Source of the DNA: Microbulbifer sp. THAF38
GTDB lineage: Bacteria; Pseudomonadota; Gammaproteobacteria; Pseudomonadales; Cellvibrionaceae
Direction of reading: 5' to 3'
NCBI RefSeq assembly: GCF_009363535.1
Contig: NZ_CP045369.1
Coordinates: 1,995,001-2,059,000, forward strand
Length of the DNA stretch: 64,000 bases
Program-made: the position numbers and the translations under genes
Part shown: piece after piece, positions 36,040 through 45,553 of the stretch
Layout of the letters: every line of letters begins with the position of its first letter
Position numbering within the stretch: the first letter of the stretch is position 1
The notes under the pieces: model-generated
Seen by the model: the letters and a program-made list of their open reading frames with translations, nothing else
Databases searched by the model: none
Told to the model about the DNA's origin: nothing

Positions 36040-36774
36040 ATGTGTTACTCCTTTACGGTTCCTAATGATAAATCCATGTCATTACTTCCCATTGAATACA
36101 AGAGAGATGCTCTTGCTTGGCAGCAGTTCCGCTTGGACCAGAAGTGGGAGGTTTCTGCTGGCAGGGCAGAGGCTCAGCAGGTTCTTGGTTTGAAGGGGCA
36201 GCCCCGGGCGAGCCAATTTCGCTTGGCAGGGGTGGGTGAGAGAGTATATCCACGGTATTTTACGCCGGGTATCACTAGTGATGGGGCGCAAAACTGGTTG
36301 CGTCCTTTGCGCTACTCCTTGCGGTCTGCAAATTCTACAGTGGATCTATCGACCCGCTATAGCCTCTATAACGCCCGGTTGGATAGATTGCTGGATGCAA
36401 AGACTTGGCGGCCTTTAATAGGGCGCCAGCATGGCATTTTACCTTTTTGCAGCTTCTTTGAGTGGGTGGAGCTCAAAGGGCGGAAGACACAGGTTCAATT
36501 TACTCCATTGGGTAAAGAAATCATGTGGGCACCCATCCTCTGGGATTACTGGGAATCTGTTGGAGGGGAGGTTGGCTACTACTCATGCACCTTAATTACT
36601 GATGAACCGGCACCTGAGGTTGCAGCGGCTGGCCACGATAGAAGCCCAATCTTTTTGGCTGCTGAATATGTACAGGTTTGGTTGGATGCGGAATCTTATA
36701 CTGCCCCTGAATGGCAGAAATTTTTGAAAGGGCATCGCGAGCAGGTAGCGTATGGGGCCTTCGCTATTGCCTGA
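36040..36774 (+). CDS. SRAP-domain protein (YedK/HMCES family)
   Basis: SRAP proteins react through an N-terminal cysteine with abasic sites in single-stranded DNA and protect them. The 244-residue product keeps the active-site residues: Cys2 after Met cleavage, N111 and R113 (YNARLD), E141 in FFEW and H199 in GHDRSPIF. The usual CGR start is CYS here and an extended N-terminal part is present. The start ATG must be used because Cys2 is catalytic. It stands alone between AT-rich spacers. Confidence 0.9.
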   Translation: MCYSFTVPNDKSMSLLPIEYKRDALAWQQFRLDQKWEVSAGRAEAQQVLGLKGQPRASQFRLAGVGERVYPRYFTPGITSDGAQNWLRPLRYSLRSANSTVDLSTRYSLYNARLDRLLDAKTWRPLIGRQHGILPFCSFFEWVELKGRKTQVQFTPLGKEIMWAPILWDYWESVGGEVGYYSCTLITDEPAPEVAAAGHDRSPIFLAAEYVQVWLDAESYTAPEWQKFLKGHREQVAYGAFAIA

Positions 36775-37263
36775 AAATTTAAGTGGTTACTTGTGGCTTT
36801 TCACTTCTCAGCAGACAAATACTTTGACGTTGCTCTTGGCCGCTATGGCCGCTTAACTTTATGCCTTGCTTGGCATAAAACGACTCAAGCATTGGTGCTG
36901 CTATAGCAAATACTGCTGTTCCTATCTCGCTGTTAGTGGTTCTTTTCTCAAGCTTAGTTGTGTTGTGAAAGTTGCTTTTAGTATTCCGCTGGCAGGATGA
37001 ATTCTAGCTGCTGGGCTGAGAGCTCTTATTGCTCCTTAACTCCTTGCTGGGGACTGCGTTAGCGATAATGGCATTTGCCAATTATGCGGCAATCCTGAAA
37101 GGCAAAAAATAAGTTAAGCGGCACTTGAAAAAGGAAAGCGGGTGCTTGAGAGCTTGAGGGGCGTGATGGTGCAGGAATTAGTTTAGTTTCACTCGTTGGT
37201 TTGCAGGCTTTACCCTTCAACGAAGATGTGGGCTTGGGCCCTGAATTGCCAAACTCATAAACG
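36775..37263. other. Intergenic region, nothing coding recognised
   Basis: The only structure I see is an 8-bp hairpin TTTATGCC / GGCATAAA at 36858-36879, about 85 bases after the SRAP gene and possibly its terminator. Confidence 0.4.
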
Positions 37264-37292
37264 AAAGAGCCCGGCATAAAGCCGGGCTCTTT
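37264..37292 (-). terminator. Terminator downstream of tRNA-Ser
   Basis: A 12-bp stem AAAGAGCCCGGC / GCCGGGCTCTTT with a 5-base loop starts 7 bases past the tRNA 3' end. It carries U-rich tails on both strands and is probably bidirectional. Confidence 0.8.
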
Positions 37293-37298
37293 TTTATA

Positions 37299-37386
37299 TG
37301 GCGGTGGGGCAGGGATTCGAACCCTGGGACCTGTTACAGTCAACGGTTTTCAAGACCGCCGCTTTCGACCACTCAGCCACCCCACC
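37299..37386 (-). tRNA. tRNA-Ser (anticodon UGA)
   Basis: The minus strand folds as an 88-nt class II tRNA. The acceptor stem is GGTGGGG / CCCCACC, followed by discriminator G and encoded CCA. The anticodon arm reads CGGTCTTGAAAACCG with anticodon TGA, there is a long variable arm (TTGACTGTAACAGGTC) and the T-arm is CAGGGTTCGAATCCCTG. The long variable arm and anticodon identify tRNA-Ser(UGA). Confidence 0.97.
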
Positions 37387-37508
37387 AAATTGTGCTGCGC
37401 ATTATACATAGCTTCGTGCTACATACAACCGTCTTTGTGAAATTTTTTAATAAGTTCAATAAGTTAGGTGAATTATTGATCAATCTAGGTGAATTCTTTA
37501 GGCATTAA

Positions 37509-37541
37509 AAAGCCCCCGGCAGCTTAGCTGCCGGGGGCTTT
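37509..37541 (-). terminator. Terminator of rne
   Basis: A very stable perfect 15-bp stem AAAGCCCCCGGCAGC / GCTGCCGGGGGCTTT with a TTA loop, followed by TTTTTAATG on the minus strand, 12 bases past the rne stop. Confidence 0.9.
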
Positions 37542-37553
37542 GATTGGCGCTGT

Positions 37554-40475
37554 TTAGCCAGCTTCTGCTGAGTTGTGGTCAGTATCAGTTTGTGTTTGCG
37601 CTACCCGGCGAGCCATGCGCGGATCGTTGGCTGGGCGTGCCAGGGCGCGTGGGCTGTGCTCAATGGCCGCTGGTTGAGCGGTATCCAGTGGTTGCTGTGA
37701 GCCCATCTCGCGGTGCTCGGTAACGATAGCCAGCTCAAGTAATGGTTTGGGGTTGATGCGCGGGTCATTGCCTGCGCGCCCCTGGGTTGCCGGAGCATTG
37801 ATTTCCTCGGAAGCTATAGCTTCTTCGGCCATGATCTCTTCTCTGGCAATAGCATCACTTTGCTTTTCAGTTGCTTTTGCGGCCTCGCTGGCTTCCTGCA
37901 GGGCCGTCTCCTCAGCGTCCTGCTGCTCCACAATGGCTTCCGCGGTTTTAGCGCTTGCCGGTGTTTTGGTGCTAGTGGCTTCTTGAGAAGCCTTTGCGGT
38001 TGCCTGGGGGGCTTCCTTGGTTGCAGCAGGTGTTACCGCTTGCTGGGTCTCCGTTGCGGAAGTGGTCGGCTCCGCTTTTACTCTGGCCGCTGCAGTTGCT
38101 TCTGACGCAATGGGCGCTTGCGTAGGCGCTTTCTCTGCGGGCTTGGGTTTGGAAGCCTGAGTGGGTTCGGGTGTCTTCTGTTCACTGTGCTTGGCTTTGG
38201 GTCTTGGCACCTCGCTTGCAGAAGTGTTGCTGGAGCTAGAAGTGTCGCTGGAGCTTTTGGCCGTGGTATCCCGGGATTTTCTGGCTTCGCTCTCTGCTTC
38301 GTCAATGGCTTCATTGACTTCGCGATTCAGCTCTTCCTGACTTTGGGCTACGGCTGTGGCAGCAGTGTTTTCTGCACGACGGCCACGGCGTCGAGCTTGC
38401 GGGCGGCCGCGAACATTGCTGGGGCGGCGTGACGGACGCTGCTGATCAGTGCTCTCTTCTACTTGAGTAGCATTTTCATTGGTGTTGCTGTCGGAGATGT
38501 TGCCGCGGTTTTCGTCCTTGCGGCGGTTGTCCCCGCTGCGACGACGACGACGGCGACGCTGCCCCTCGCCACGATCCGCTCCGCTGTCGCGCTCATCGTA
38601 CGGCTTTGCGGTCTGCTTGGGCTCGCGCTGGTCTTCGCTCTTGGCGTCTTCGCGGCGATCGTCTCTGCGGCGTGTCTGGCGCTCACCGCGGTTTCCTCGG
38701 TTGCCACCGCGCTGGTTGCGATTACGGTTGCGGTTGCGCTGGTAATCTTTGCCGCGGTTTTGCGACTTTTGATGCTTTTTGGGCTCTTCTTCTTTGCTGG
38801 TGAAAAGCTCCGCAATAGCACTAATCAGACGGCTAAACAGACCCGGCTCCGGTTTCTTTTCGGGAGTGGGTGCCGGTGCAGCGTGTGCGAGCGGCTGAAC
38901 AGTCGGTTGAGCCAGTGGGCGCTTAGGCTGCTCTTCTTTCTTGGTGACGGTTTCCTCAACGCTTCCAGAAATTTTATAGGAGGTTTCGAGGGTAGAGGTA
39001 TCGTCATCGCGCAGGCGCTGCACTTCAAAGTGGGGGGTTTCAATCTCCGAGTTGGGTACAACCACTACACGGGTATTGTTGCGCGCTTCAATCTGGGAAA
39101 TAGCCTTGCGCTTCTCGTTGAGAAGGTAGGTGGCGACATTCACCGGAGTGATTGCGCGAATCTCTGCGCTGCGCTCTTTCTTGGCTTCTTCTTCCACCAG
39201 GCGCAGGATTGAGAGGGCCAGGGATTTGGTGCCGCGAATGGTACCTTGGCCGCTACAACGGGGGCAGACGCGGAAGGTGGTTTCGCCAAGAGATGGACGC
39301 AGGCGCTGACGGGACATTTCCAGCAGGCCGAAGCGGGAGATACGGCCAACCTGTACGCGTGCGCGGTCCATGCTGAGAGCTTTTTCCATGCGCTTCTCAA
39401 CTTCGCGCTGGTTGGATTTGCTCTGCATGTCGATAAAGTCGATCACTACCAGGCCGCCCATGTCGCGCAGGCGCAGCTGGCGAGCGATCTCGTCGGCGGC
39501 TTCCAGGTTGATACTGCGCGCGGTCTCCTCGATGTCGCCGCCTTTGGTGGCACGGGAGGAGTTGATGTCGATAGAGACTAGCGCCTCGGTAACATCGATA
39601 ACGATGGAGCCGCCGGAGGGAAGTTTCACTTCACGTTCAAAGGCGGTCTCGATCTGGCTTTCAATTTGGTAGCGGTTGAAGAGCGGAATACTATCTTCGT
39701 AGAACTTTACCTTATGGGCGTAGTGGGGCATGACCTGCTCGGCAAAGCCCTTTACTAGCTTGAAGGCATCTGCATCGTCGACAATGACTTCGCCAATATC
39801 ATCGCGCATGTAATCGCGAATCGCCCGAATGATTACATTGCTTTCCTGGAAGAGGAATTCGGGTGCGCTATTCTTGTCCGCTGATTCTTTGATTAGGCTC
39901 CACAGCTGCAGGAGATAATTGAGATCCCATTGCAGTTCTTCGCCGCTGCGACCAACACCGGCGGTGCGCACGATAATGCCCATGCCGGAGGGGACGTCTA
40001 CGCTTGCCAGGGCATCGCGTAGCTCGGATCGCTCGTCACCTTCAATACGGCGAGAGATACCACCGGCACGGGGGTTGTTTGGCATCAGTACCAGGTAGCG
40101 CCCGGCGAGGCTGATAAAGGTGGTCAGGGCTGCGCCTTTGTTACCGCGCTCTTCCTTATCGACCTGAACGACGACCTCCATTCCCTCTTTAACGACATCT
40201 TTAATCTTGATACGGCCTTCGATGTCCTTGGGCTGTTTGAGGAAGTATTCGCGGGAGATTTCTTTCAGGGGAAGGAAGCCGTGGCGCTCTTCGCCATAGT
40301 CGACAAATGCGGCTTCGAGCGAGGGTTCTACGCGGGTAATTTTACCTTTGTAGATGTTGGCTTTTTTCTGCTGGCGGGTGCGATTTTCAATATCCAAGTC
40401 ATAGAGCCACTGGCCATCTACCAGGGCTACACGCAACTCCTCAGGCTGGGTTGCGTTGATCAGCATTCTCTTCAT
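37554..40475 (-). CDS. rne: Ribonuclease E
   Basis: RNase E is the main endonuclease of mRNA decay and rRNA/tRNA processing and the scaffold of the degradosome. The 973-residue product has the S1 domain ([25 protein letters not shown]), 5'-sensor, DNase I-like domain with catalytic aspartates ([21 protein letters not shown]) and the zinc link CPRCSGQG. The tail starts with the membrane-binding helix [15 protein letters not shown], then Arg-rich RNA-binding stretches, a low-complexity Ala/Thr/Glu region and two NDPR motifs near the end ([18 protein letters not shown]). [13 protein letters not shown] at 40475 matches the usual start; a frame nine codons earlier has weaker support. Confidence 0.97.
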   Translation of the reverse strand: MKRMLINATQPEELRVALVDGQWLYDLDIENRTRQQKKANIYKGKITRVEPSLEAAFVDYGEERHGFLPLKEISREYFLKQPKDIEGRIKIKDVVKEGMEVVVQVDKEERGNKGAALTTFISLAGRYLVLMPNNPRAGGISRRIEGDERSELRDALASVDVPSGMGIIVRTAGVGRSGEELQWDLNYLLQLWSLIKESADKNSAPEFLFQESNVIIRAIRDYMRDDIGEVIVDDADAFKLVKGFAEQVMPHYAHKVKFYEDSIPLFNRYQIESQIETAFEREVKLPSGGSIVIDVTEALVSIDINSSRATKGGDIEETARSINLEAADEIARQLRLRDMGGLVVIDFIDMQSKSNQREVEKRMEKALSMDRARVQVGRISRFGLLEMSRQRLRPSLGETTFRVCPRCSGQGTIRGTKSLALSILRLVEEEAKKERSAEIRAITPVNVATYLLNEKRKAISQIEARNNTRVVVVPNSEIETPHFEVQRLRDDDTSTLETSYKISGSVEETVTKKEEQPKRPLAQPTVQPLAHAAPAPTPEKKPEPGLFSRLISAIAELFTSKEEEPKKHQKSQNRGKDYQRNRNRNRNQRGGNRGNRGERQTRRRDDRREDAKSEDQREPKQTAKPYDERDSGADRGEGQRRRRRRRSGDNRRKDENRGNISDSNTNENATQVEESTDQQRPSRRPSNVRGRPQARRRGRRAENTAATAVAQSQEELNREVNEAIDEAESEARKSRDTTAKSSSDTSSSSNTSASEVPRPKAKHSEQKTPEPTQASKPKPAEKAPTQAPIASEATAAARVKAEPTTSATETQQAVTPAATKEAPQATAKASQEATSTKTPASAKTAEAIVEQQDAEETALQEASEAAKATEKQSDAIAREEIMAEEAIASEEINAPATQGRAGNDPRINPKPLLELAIVTEHREMGSQQPLDTAQPAAIEHSPRALARPANDPRMARRVAQTQTDTDHNSAEAG

Positions 40476-41261
40476 GCGTGTCGATTTCCTTGCTTTGCGC
40501 AAAGGTTTGACACCGCTAGTTGCAGGCTTGATTGTTGGCCGCCAAGAGGAGAGGACCTGGTGGCGGGGCAGAGAAATGAGAGAGGCTGTCTGTTCCGCAA
40601 ATTCAGTCTACGCGGCTTTTCGAGACGAGCGTTCGCCCAATATTTTCACTGCAAAAACTCCGGATACACGCTGCTGTGGTGTTATCCGTTGGTACTTATT
40701 AGTACCTTTCTTCCTTTAGTACCTTATGTTTAGTACTGCCCTGTACCGGGGCCGTGGGTTTCCATGGCCGGATTGGGCGCCACCCTTCGGTCTGTTTCAA
40801 GCTGGGTGGCAAGGTTTGCGTCATTATTACTGGCTCTGCAGCTCGGCTTTTGGCCGGTACCTTTCTTCTATATTTTGTTGACCAGGTCATTGGAAGCAGT
40901 TTTAGCCTGGTTGCCAGTTCGGTCGCTGGCATTATCTGCAGAGCGGGACGCAAATTTTGAGTCGTCCTTTCAAGCGCTGCGGGTCGCGGCCCGTCTTACC
41001 TTCGCGATTGTTACCCACTTAACTGTGGGCTGTTGTGCCGGTGAGGCCCCCTTGAGATTCTCGTTTTGGGAAGCACTCATCAGCTCAGTTTTTATCAATA
41101 ACGCGGGTATGCCCGCGCACTGGCCGAACAGCGGTATTTTCTCTGAAGCCATGGCTATCTCTTCATGTGGGAAGCCGCCAATGGCCGAAAACCAGCCGAA
41201 TTCAGGCCGGCCGAATATAGCACGGGCAGGGAGGTGCTTCAATTGTCCCCTAAGCGGCGCT
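40476..41261. other. Long divergent region between rne and rluC (rne 5' leader)
   Basis: About 785 bases separate the two starts, as in other gammaproteobacteria where the rne leader mediates autoregulation by RNase E. I see three tandem TTAGTAC motifs at 40699, 40716 and 40730. A rightward frame stays open from 40764 into rluC, but its translation shows no family features and I regard it as non-coding. Confidence 0.5.
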
Positions 41262-42275
41262 ATGATGCGCGTCATGCGAAGTACACCTCCCCTTAAAACG
41301 AAAACGGCTGCGGCCGACACTCCCTCTGATACCTGGAATCCCTCTGGTGGCGTGCAGCTTTTAACTGTGCCGGAAGAGCTGGCTGGTCAGAGGATTGATA
41401 ATTTCCTGCAGGCACGCCTAAAAGGTGTGCCCCGTTCACGTGTCTACCGAATCCTGCGTAAGGGCGAGGTAAGAGTAAATAAAGGACGGGTCAAGGCGGA
41501 ATACAAGCTGGCAGCGGGCGATGTGGTGCGTGTGCCGCCAATTCGTGCCGCAGAGCAGGCTCCTGCCCCCCTTGCGGGAGAGCAGCTGCGCCAGTTGGTG
41601 CGAGATTCCATTCTTTATGATGAAAATGGCCTGCTTGTGATCAATAAGCCCGCGGGGCTTGCCGTTCACGGTGGCAGTGGAGTCCGGCTTGGATTGATTG
41701 AGGTGCTCAGGCAGATGTATCCGCAGAGCCCATTTATTGAACTGGTGCATCGCCTCGATCGGGATACGAGCGGTGCAATTATGGTGGCCCGCAAGCGCAA
41801 CGTTTTGCAGCATGTGCAGTCGGAGCTGAGAGGTGGCCGAATAGGGAAGTCTTATTTGGCGCTGGCAGTGGGTAAGTGGCCCCGGGGCAGAAAGGTTGTT
41901 GAGGCTCCTCTGCGCAAGAATACCCTCAAGAGTGGCGAGCGGATGGTTTCGGTGCACCAGGATGGCAAAACATCCGAGACGCGCTTCCAGGTGCTGGAGC
42001 GCTTCAAGGCGGCAACACTGCTGGCCGCAGAGCCGGTAACCGGTCGCACCCACCAGATTCGCGTGCATGCTCAGTTTGTCGGTTGCCCCTTGGCGGGCGA
42101 TAGCAAATACACCAGTGACGAGGATAACCGCGCTTTTCGCGAGCGTGGGCTAAAGCGCCTTTTCCTGCATTCTGCTTCTGTGCGCTGTACCCTGCCAGAT
42201 GGTACCGCTGTGAGTGTCGAAGCGCCCCTGCCCACTGAAATGCAGGCGTTATTGAAGAAGTTGCGGGAAGAGTAG
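41262..42275 (+). CDS. rluC: Ribosomal large subunit pseudouridine synthase RluC
   Basis: RluC makes pseudouridines 955, 2504 and 2580 of 23S rRNA (E. coli numbering). The protein has an N-terminal S4 domain (GQRIDNFLQARLKGVPRSRVYRILRKGEVRVN) and the catalytic motif HRLDRDTSGAIM with the essential Asp, followed by GRTHQIRVH. Start choice is uncertain: ATGs at 41262, 41265 and 41274 are in frame and none has a clear ribosome site. A TATGAT element overlaps the first ATG, so a nearly leaderless message from 41274 is possible. It diverges from rne, as is usual. Confidence 0.93.
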   Translation: MMRVMRSTPPLKTKTAAADTPSDTWNPSGGVQLLTVPEELAGQRIDNFLQARLKGVPRSRVYRILRKGEVRVNKGRVKAEYKLAAGDVVRVPPIRAAEQAPAPLAGEQLRQLVRDSILYDENGLLVINKPAGLAVHGGSGVRLGLIEVLRQMYPQSPFIELVHRLDRDTSGAIMVARKRNVLQHVQSELRGGRIGKSYLALAVGKWPRGRKVVEAPLRKNTLKSGERMVSVHQDGKTSETRFQVLERFKAATLLAAEPVTGRTHQIRVHAQFVGCPLAGDSKYTSDEDNRAFRERGLKRLFLHSASVRCTLPDGTAVSVEAPLPTEMQALLKKLREE

Positions 42276-42286
42276 GGCGGTAAGCG

Positions 42287-42931
42287 ATGCTGGTGATCCT
42301 CGATTGGGATGGCACTGTTTGTAATTCTGAGGCGCGGATTGTGGCCTGTATGCTGCGTGCAGCTGAGCGGGTTGGCTTGCCTGCGCTTACCCCTGATGCG
42401 GTGAGTAATATTATTGGGTTGGGTTTGCCGGAGGCGGCAGCCACCCTTTTTCCAGAGGCTCCCGATGGGGATCGACAAGCGCTGAGGCAATTCTATTCGG
42501 AGGAGTGGATGGCTGCGCGGGTGGAGCCTGTGCCCTTATTTGAGGGAGTGTTGGATACTCTGGATGAATTGCTCTCTCGGGGGCACCAGTTGGCGGTTGC
42601 TACAGGAAAAAGTCGTCGCGGTCTCAACCGGGAGTTTGAGGAGCATGGTCTGGGGCATTTGTTTGTGGCGAGCCGCTGCGCGGATGAAACTGCCTCCAAG
42701 CCCGATCCGCGCATGCTCAGTGAGCTACTGGTCGAAATCAGATGCGGGGTTGGTGAGGCGGTGATGGTCGGCGACACTACTTATGATTTGGCGATGGCGG
42801 CGGCGATAGGTATGTCTTCAATCGGCGTTAGTTACGGGGCTCACTGCCCGACTCGCCTGCAGGAGTATCGTCCCCAGGCGATTATCGACGAATTTGCAGG
42901 CTTACTGGATTGGGCTCCTCTCACTCCTTAG
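42287..42931 (+). CDS. HAD-superfamily phosphatase (Gph/YqaB-like)
   Basis: A 214-residue HAD hydrolase with motif I LDWDGTVCNSE, motif II ATGKSRRGL, motif III KPDPRML and motif IV VGDTTYDLAMAAAIGM. Its place directly after rluC is conserved in many gammaproteobacteria, where it is annotated as a phosphoglycolate-phosphatase-like protein of unknown substrate. The ATG is 12 bases after the rluC stop. Its end overlaps the convergent maf gene by 11 bases. Confidence 0.9.
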   Translation: MLVILDWDGTVCNSEARIVACMLRAAERVGLPALTPDAVSNIIGLGLPEAAATLFPEAPDGDRQALRQFYSEEWMAARVEPVPLFEGVLDTLDELLSRGHQLAVATGKSRRGLNREFEEHGLGHLFVASRCADETASKPDPRMLSELLVEIRCGVGEAVMVGDTTYDLAMAAAIGMSSIGVSYGAHCPTRLQEYRPQAIIDEFAGLLDWAPLTP

Positions 42932-43532
42932 GCGTTGATTCGGGAGCTGGTTGTAGAGGGTCTATGCCAAATTCACCGAGTAGATCTACCAAGCGGATAA
43001 GGGGAAGGCCCACAAGGGTGTTGATGTCTGTGCCGTCGAGTTTTTCAAATAAGGCGATACCGAGGCCCTCAACTTTAAAAGATCCGGCACAATCGTAGGG
43101 CTCTTCTAGCTCCACATATCTTTCAATCTGCGCCAGGCTGAGCGGGCGGAAATACACCGTGAAAGTTTCCACAGTGCTTGCTTGGCGGCCGCTTTCGCTG
43201 TCTAAGAGTGACAGGCCGGTGTGAAATATGACTTTGTTGCCAGAGCAGGCTTGTAGCTGGGCAATGGCTTTGGTGCGGTTGCCGGGCTTGCCTAGAATCC
43301 CGCCTTCATATTCTGCTACCTGGTCTGAGCCGATGATTAGGGCTTTGGGGTGATCTTTTACCAAGGCCTGGGCTTTTTCCTGTGCGAGTCGCAGGGCTAG
43401 CGCGCCTGCACCTTCCCCTGGCCTGGCTTCTTCATTTATATGAGGTGCCGCGTGGCGAAAGGGCAGGTTGAGCTGTTGTAGTAACGCTCTTCGATAGGGG
43501 GAGCTGGAGGCTAGTATCAGTGGAGAGGCCAT
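42921..43532 (-). CDS. yceF: Maf-family nucleotide pyrophosphatase (YceF type)
   Basis: A 203-residue house-cleaning enzyme that hydrolyses non-canonical nucleoside triphosphates; YceF-type members prefer 7-methyl-GTP. It shows the Maf start LILASSSPYRRALLQ, the conserved IIGSDQVAEYEG and LGKPGN loops, and SFKVEGLGIALFEKLDGTD, characteristic of the YceF rather than the YhdE subgroup. In E. coli yceF also lies beside yceD-rpmF, in the opposite direction, exactly as here. Confidence 0.93.
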   Translation of the reverse strand: MASPLILASSSPYRRALLQQLNLPFRHAAPHINEEARPGEGAGALALRLAQEKAQALVKDHPKALIIGSDQVAEYEGGILGKPGNRTKAIAQLQACSGNKVIFHTGLSLLDSESGRQASTVETFTVYFRPLSLAQIERYVELEEPYDCAGSFKVEGLGIALFEKLDGTDINTLVGLPLIRLVDLLGEFGIDPLQPAPESTPKE

Positions 43533-43639
43533 TATTTGGGCAGTTCCATGGTTGTTTGGTCAATGTTTGTGACCGAGCGATACTGCAGTGACTGAATTGT
43601 TTTGACAAGGGTAGGGTGAGTCCATAGAATTGCGCGCTT

Positions 43640-44182
43640 ATGTCGATAGCCCCCTCTAAATCAGTATTGCCAAAGAGCGTTGACGCTCGAAAATTGGTGC
43701 AGCGCGAACAGTATCTGGAAGGTATTTTGCCTCTGGAATCACTGGGGCGCCTCCGTGAGGCTGTAGAGTCTGTGGAAGGGGAGGTTGTGGCTGATATTCA
43801 GTTTGGTCGCGACCTGCAAAATCACCTCACTGTTAGTGGCAAGGTGTCGTGCACGGTGGATTTACTATGCCAACGTTGCCTACACCCCGTGCGCGAGCAG
43901 CTCGAAGCGCAATTTTGCTGGGGTATCGTTTGGTCTGAAGAGCAGGGCAAGGCCCTCCCCAAAGACCTGGATCCGGTTATTCAGGATAGCGATGAGCTAA
44001 ACCTACACCAGATCCTGGAAGATGAAATTTTGCTTAATCTGCCGATGGTGGCTTATCACGATGCGGAATGTGTCTCTAAGGACAGTTTCCATGTCGGTGA
44101 GAAGGAGTCTGAAGCGGGTGAGCAACGGGAAAACCCCTTTAAAGTGCTGGAGCAGTTGAAGGGTTCTTCGGGGAAATCCTAG
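43640..44182 (+). CDS. yceD: YceD (DUF177) family protein
   Basis: A 180-residue protein of the DUF177 family, linked to 23S rRNA accumulation and always found ahead of rpmF. The conserved cysteine-containing core VDLLCQRCLHPV is present, as is the acidic DELNLHQILEDEILLNLPMV segment. It opens the ribosomal/fatty-acid cluster and the reading direction changes here. Confidence 0.92.
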   Translation: MSIAPSKSVLPKSVDARKLVQREQYLEGILPLESLGRLREAVESVEGEVVADIQFGRDLQNHLTVSGKVSCTVDLLCQRCLHPVREQLEAQFCWGIVWSEEQGKALPKDLDPVIQDSDELNLHQILEDEILLNLPMVAYHDAECVSKDSFHVGEKESEAGEQRENPFKVLEQLKGSSGKS

Positions 44183-44256
44183 ATTTTTCCGGGGAGTTTG
44201 GGCTCGCCGGTAGGCGCCCCGGTTCCAGCGAAATTTGTTTATTTTAGGAGCTAGCA

Positions 44257-44451
44257 ATGGCTGTTCAACAAAACAAGAAGACTCGTTCCCGTCGCGGTAT
44301 GCGTCGTTCACACGACGCTCTGGGCGCCGGTGCAACTCTCTCCGTAGACCCCACTACCGGTGAAAAACACCGTCGTCACCACGTGACCAAAGACGGTTTT
44401 TACCGTGGTCGCAAGGTGCTCGAAATCGGCGGCGGCTCCGAAGAAGAGTAA
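44257..44451 (+). CDS. rpmF: 50S ribosomal protein L32
   Basis: A 64-residue basic protein with the L32 start [22 protein letters not shown] and the [14 protein letters not shown] end. The ATG has an AGGAG site at the right distance. The gene sits between yceD and plsX as in most gammaproteobacteria. This version lacks zinc-binding cysteines. Confidence 0.98.
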   Translation: MAVQQNKKTRSRRGMRRSHDALGAGATLSVDPTTGEKHRRHHVTKDGFYRGRKVLEIGGGSEEE

Positions 44452-44454
44452 GCT

Positions 44455-45501
44455 TTGTCCAGCCAATTGCGATTGGCCGTGGATGCAATGGGCGGGGACT
44501 TAGGTCCCCGCTCTGTCGTTCCGGCCTGTATTAGATTTCTTCATAACTTCCCCGAAGCGCAGCTAAAACTCTTTGGCCCGCGCGCGCAATTAGAGGCTCT
44601 GTTCCTCGAGCAGCGTTACTCCCAAATCCCTGATCGCCTTGAAATTGTCCCCTGTGAGCAGGTTGTTACCCAGGAGTGCAACCCTTTGCAGGCCGTTCGT
44701 CATAAGCGCGACTCTACTATGGCTAAGGCTTTGAAGGCGGTGGCAGAGGGGAGTGCTCAGGCGATGGTGACTTCAGGAAATACCGGCGCCCTATTGGCTC
44801 TGAGTCGCAGCGTTCTAGGTAATATTGAGGGCGTTCGCAAACCAGCGCTGGGCAAGTCCGTACCCTCAGGGCACGGTTCCTGCTACCTTTTGGATCTCGG
44901 CGCCAATGTGGGGTGTAGTGCTGAAGACTTGTTGCAGTTTGCGCGTATGGGAATAGAGGCCCAGCATCTGCATACCGGTATCCCTCGCGAGGATATCGAA
45001 GTGGCCCTGCTGAATATCGGTGCAGAAGCGCACAAGGGAACCGCAGAGATACGCAGGGCTGCCGAGCTTTTCGAGGCAGACCCGGGAGTCAACTATGTCG
45101 GCTTTGTGGAAGGACATGACATCTTTACCGGCGCTGTCGATGTGGTTGTGTGTGATGGCCTGATGGGAAATGTGGCCATGAAATCCGCTGAGGGCGTAAT
45201 AAGACTTATGGGTCAAAAAGCGTTCACCATCGAGAAAAAGGGGTGTTTCAAGCGTTTTTTTGGCCAATTAGCCATAAAGCTGTTGCGAAAATGGCGCACA
45301 CAGGTAGAGCCTGCCCGCTATAATGGCGCCAGCTTTGTAGGGGTGAAGGGCAACGTGATTAAAAGCCACGGAGGTGCCAGCAGCGAAGCTTTTTACCGGG
45401 CTATGGTGACGGCAAAAGAATGTGCCGATGCCAATTTAGCCGCCAGAGTTGGCGCTGCCCTGGTGCAAGCTGGTGAGCGAAACTCAAAGGAAATGGGGTA
45501 G
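44455..45501 (+). CDS. plsX: Phosphate acyltransferase PlsX
   Basis: PlsX converts acyl-ACP to acyl-phosphate for phospholipid synthesis at the membrane. The 348-residue product starts LAVDAMGGDLGP and contains MVTSGNTGALLALS, YLLDLGANVG and KGNVIKSHGGAS, all family signatures. The start is a TTG, three bases after the L32 stop, so translation is probably coupled to rpmF. fabD, not fabH, comes next. Confidence 0.96.
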   Translation: MSSQLRLAVDAMGGDLGPRSVVPACIRFLHNFPEAQLKLFGPRAQLEALFLEQRYSQIPDRLEIVPCEQVVTQECNPLQAVRHKRDSTMAKALKAVAEGSAQAMVTSGNTGALLALSRSVLGNIEGVRKPALGKSVPSGHGSCYLLDLGANVGCSAEDLLQFARMGIEAQHLHTGIPREDIEVALLNIGAEAHKGTAEIRRAAELFEADPGVNYVGFVEGHDIFTGAVDVVVCDGLMGNVAMKSAEGVIRLMGQKAFTIEKKGCFKRFFGQLAIKLLRKWRTQVEPARYNGASFVGVKGNVIKSHGGASSEAFYRAMVTAKECADANLAARVGAALVQAGERNSKEMG

Positions 45502-45553
45502 ATGGTTCGCCCCGCTCCTACTGAAATTTGCCAAATAGGTTTAAGGATATCTT

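Noticed and set aside
37059..37343. A 94-residue minus-strand gene
   Set aside because: It overlaps tRNA-Ser and its terminator and has no recognisable protein features.
40764..41261. N-terminal extension of RluC by 166 residues
   Set aside because: The frame is open, but RluC homologues start near the S4 domain and the extension shows no family features; it lies in the rne/rluC regulatory region.
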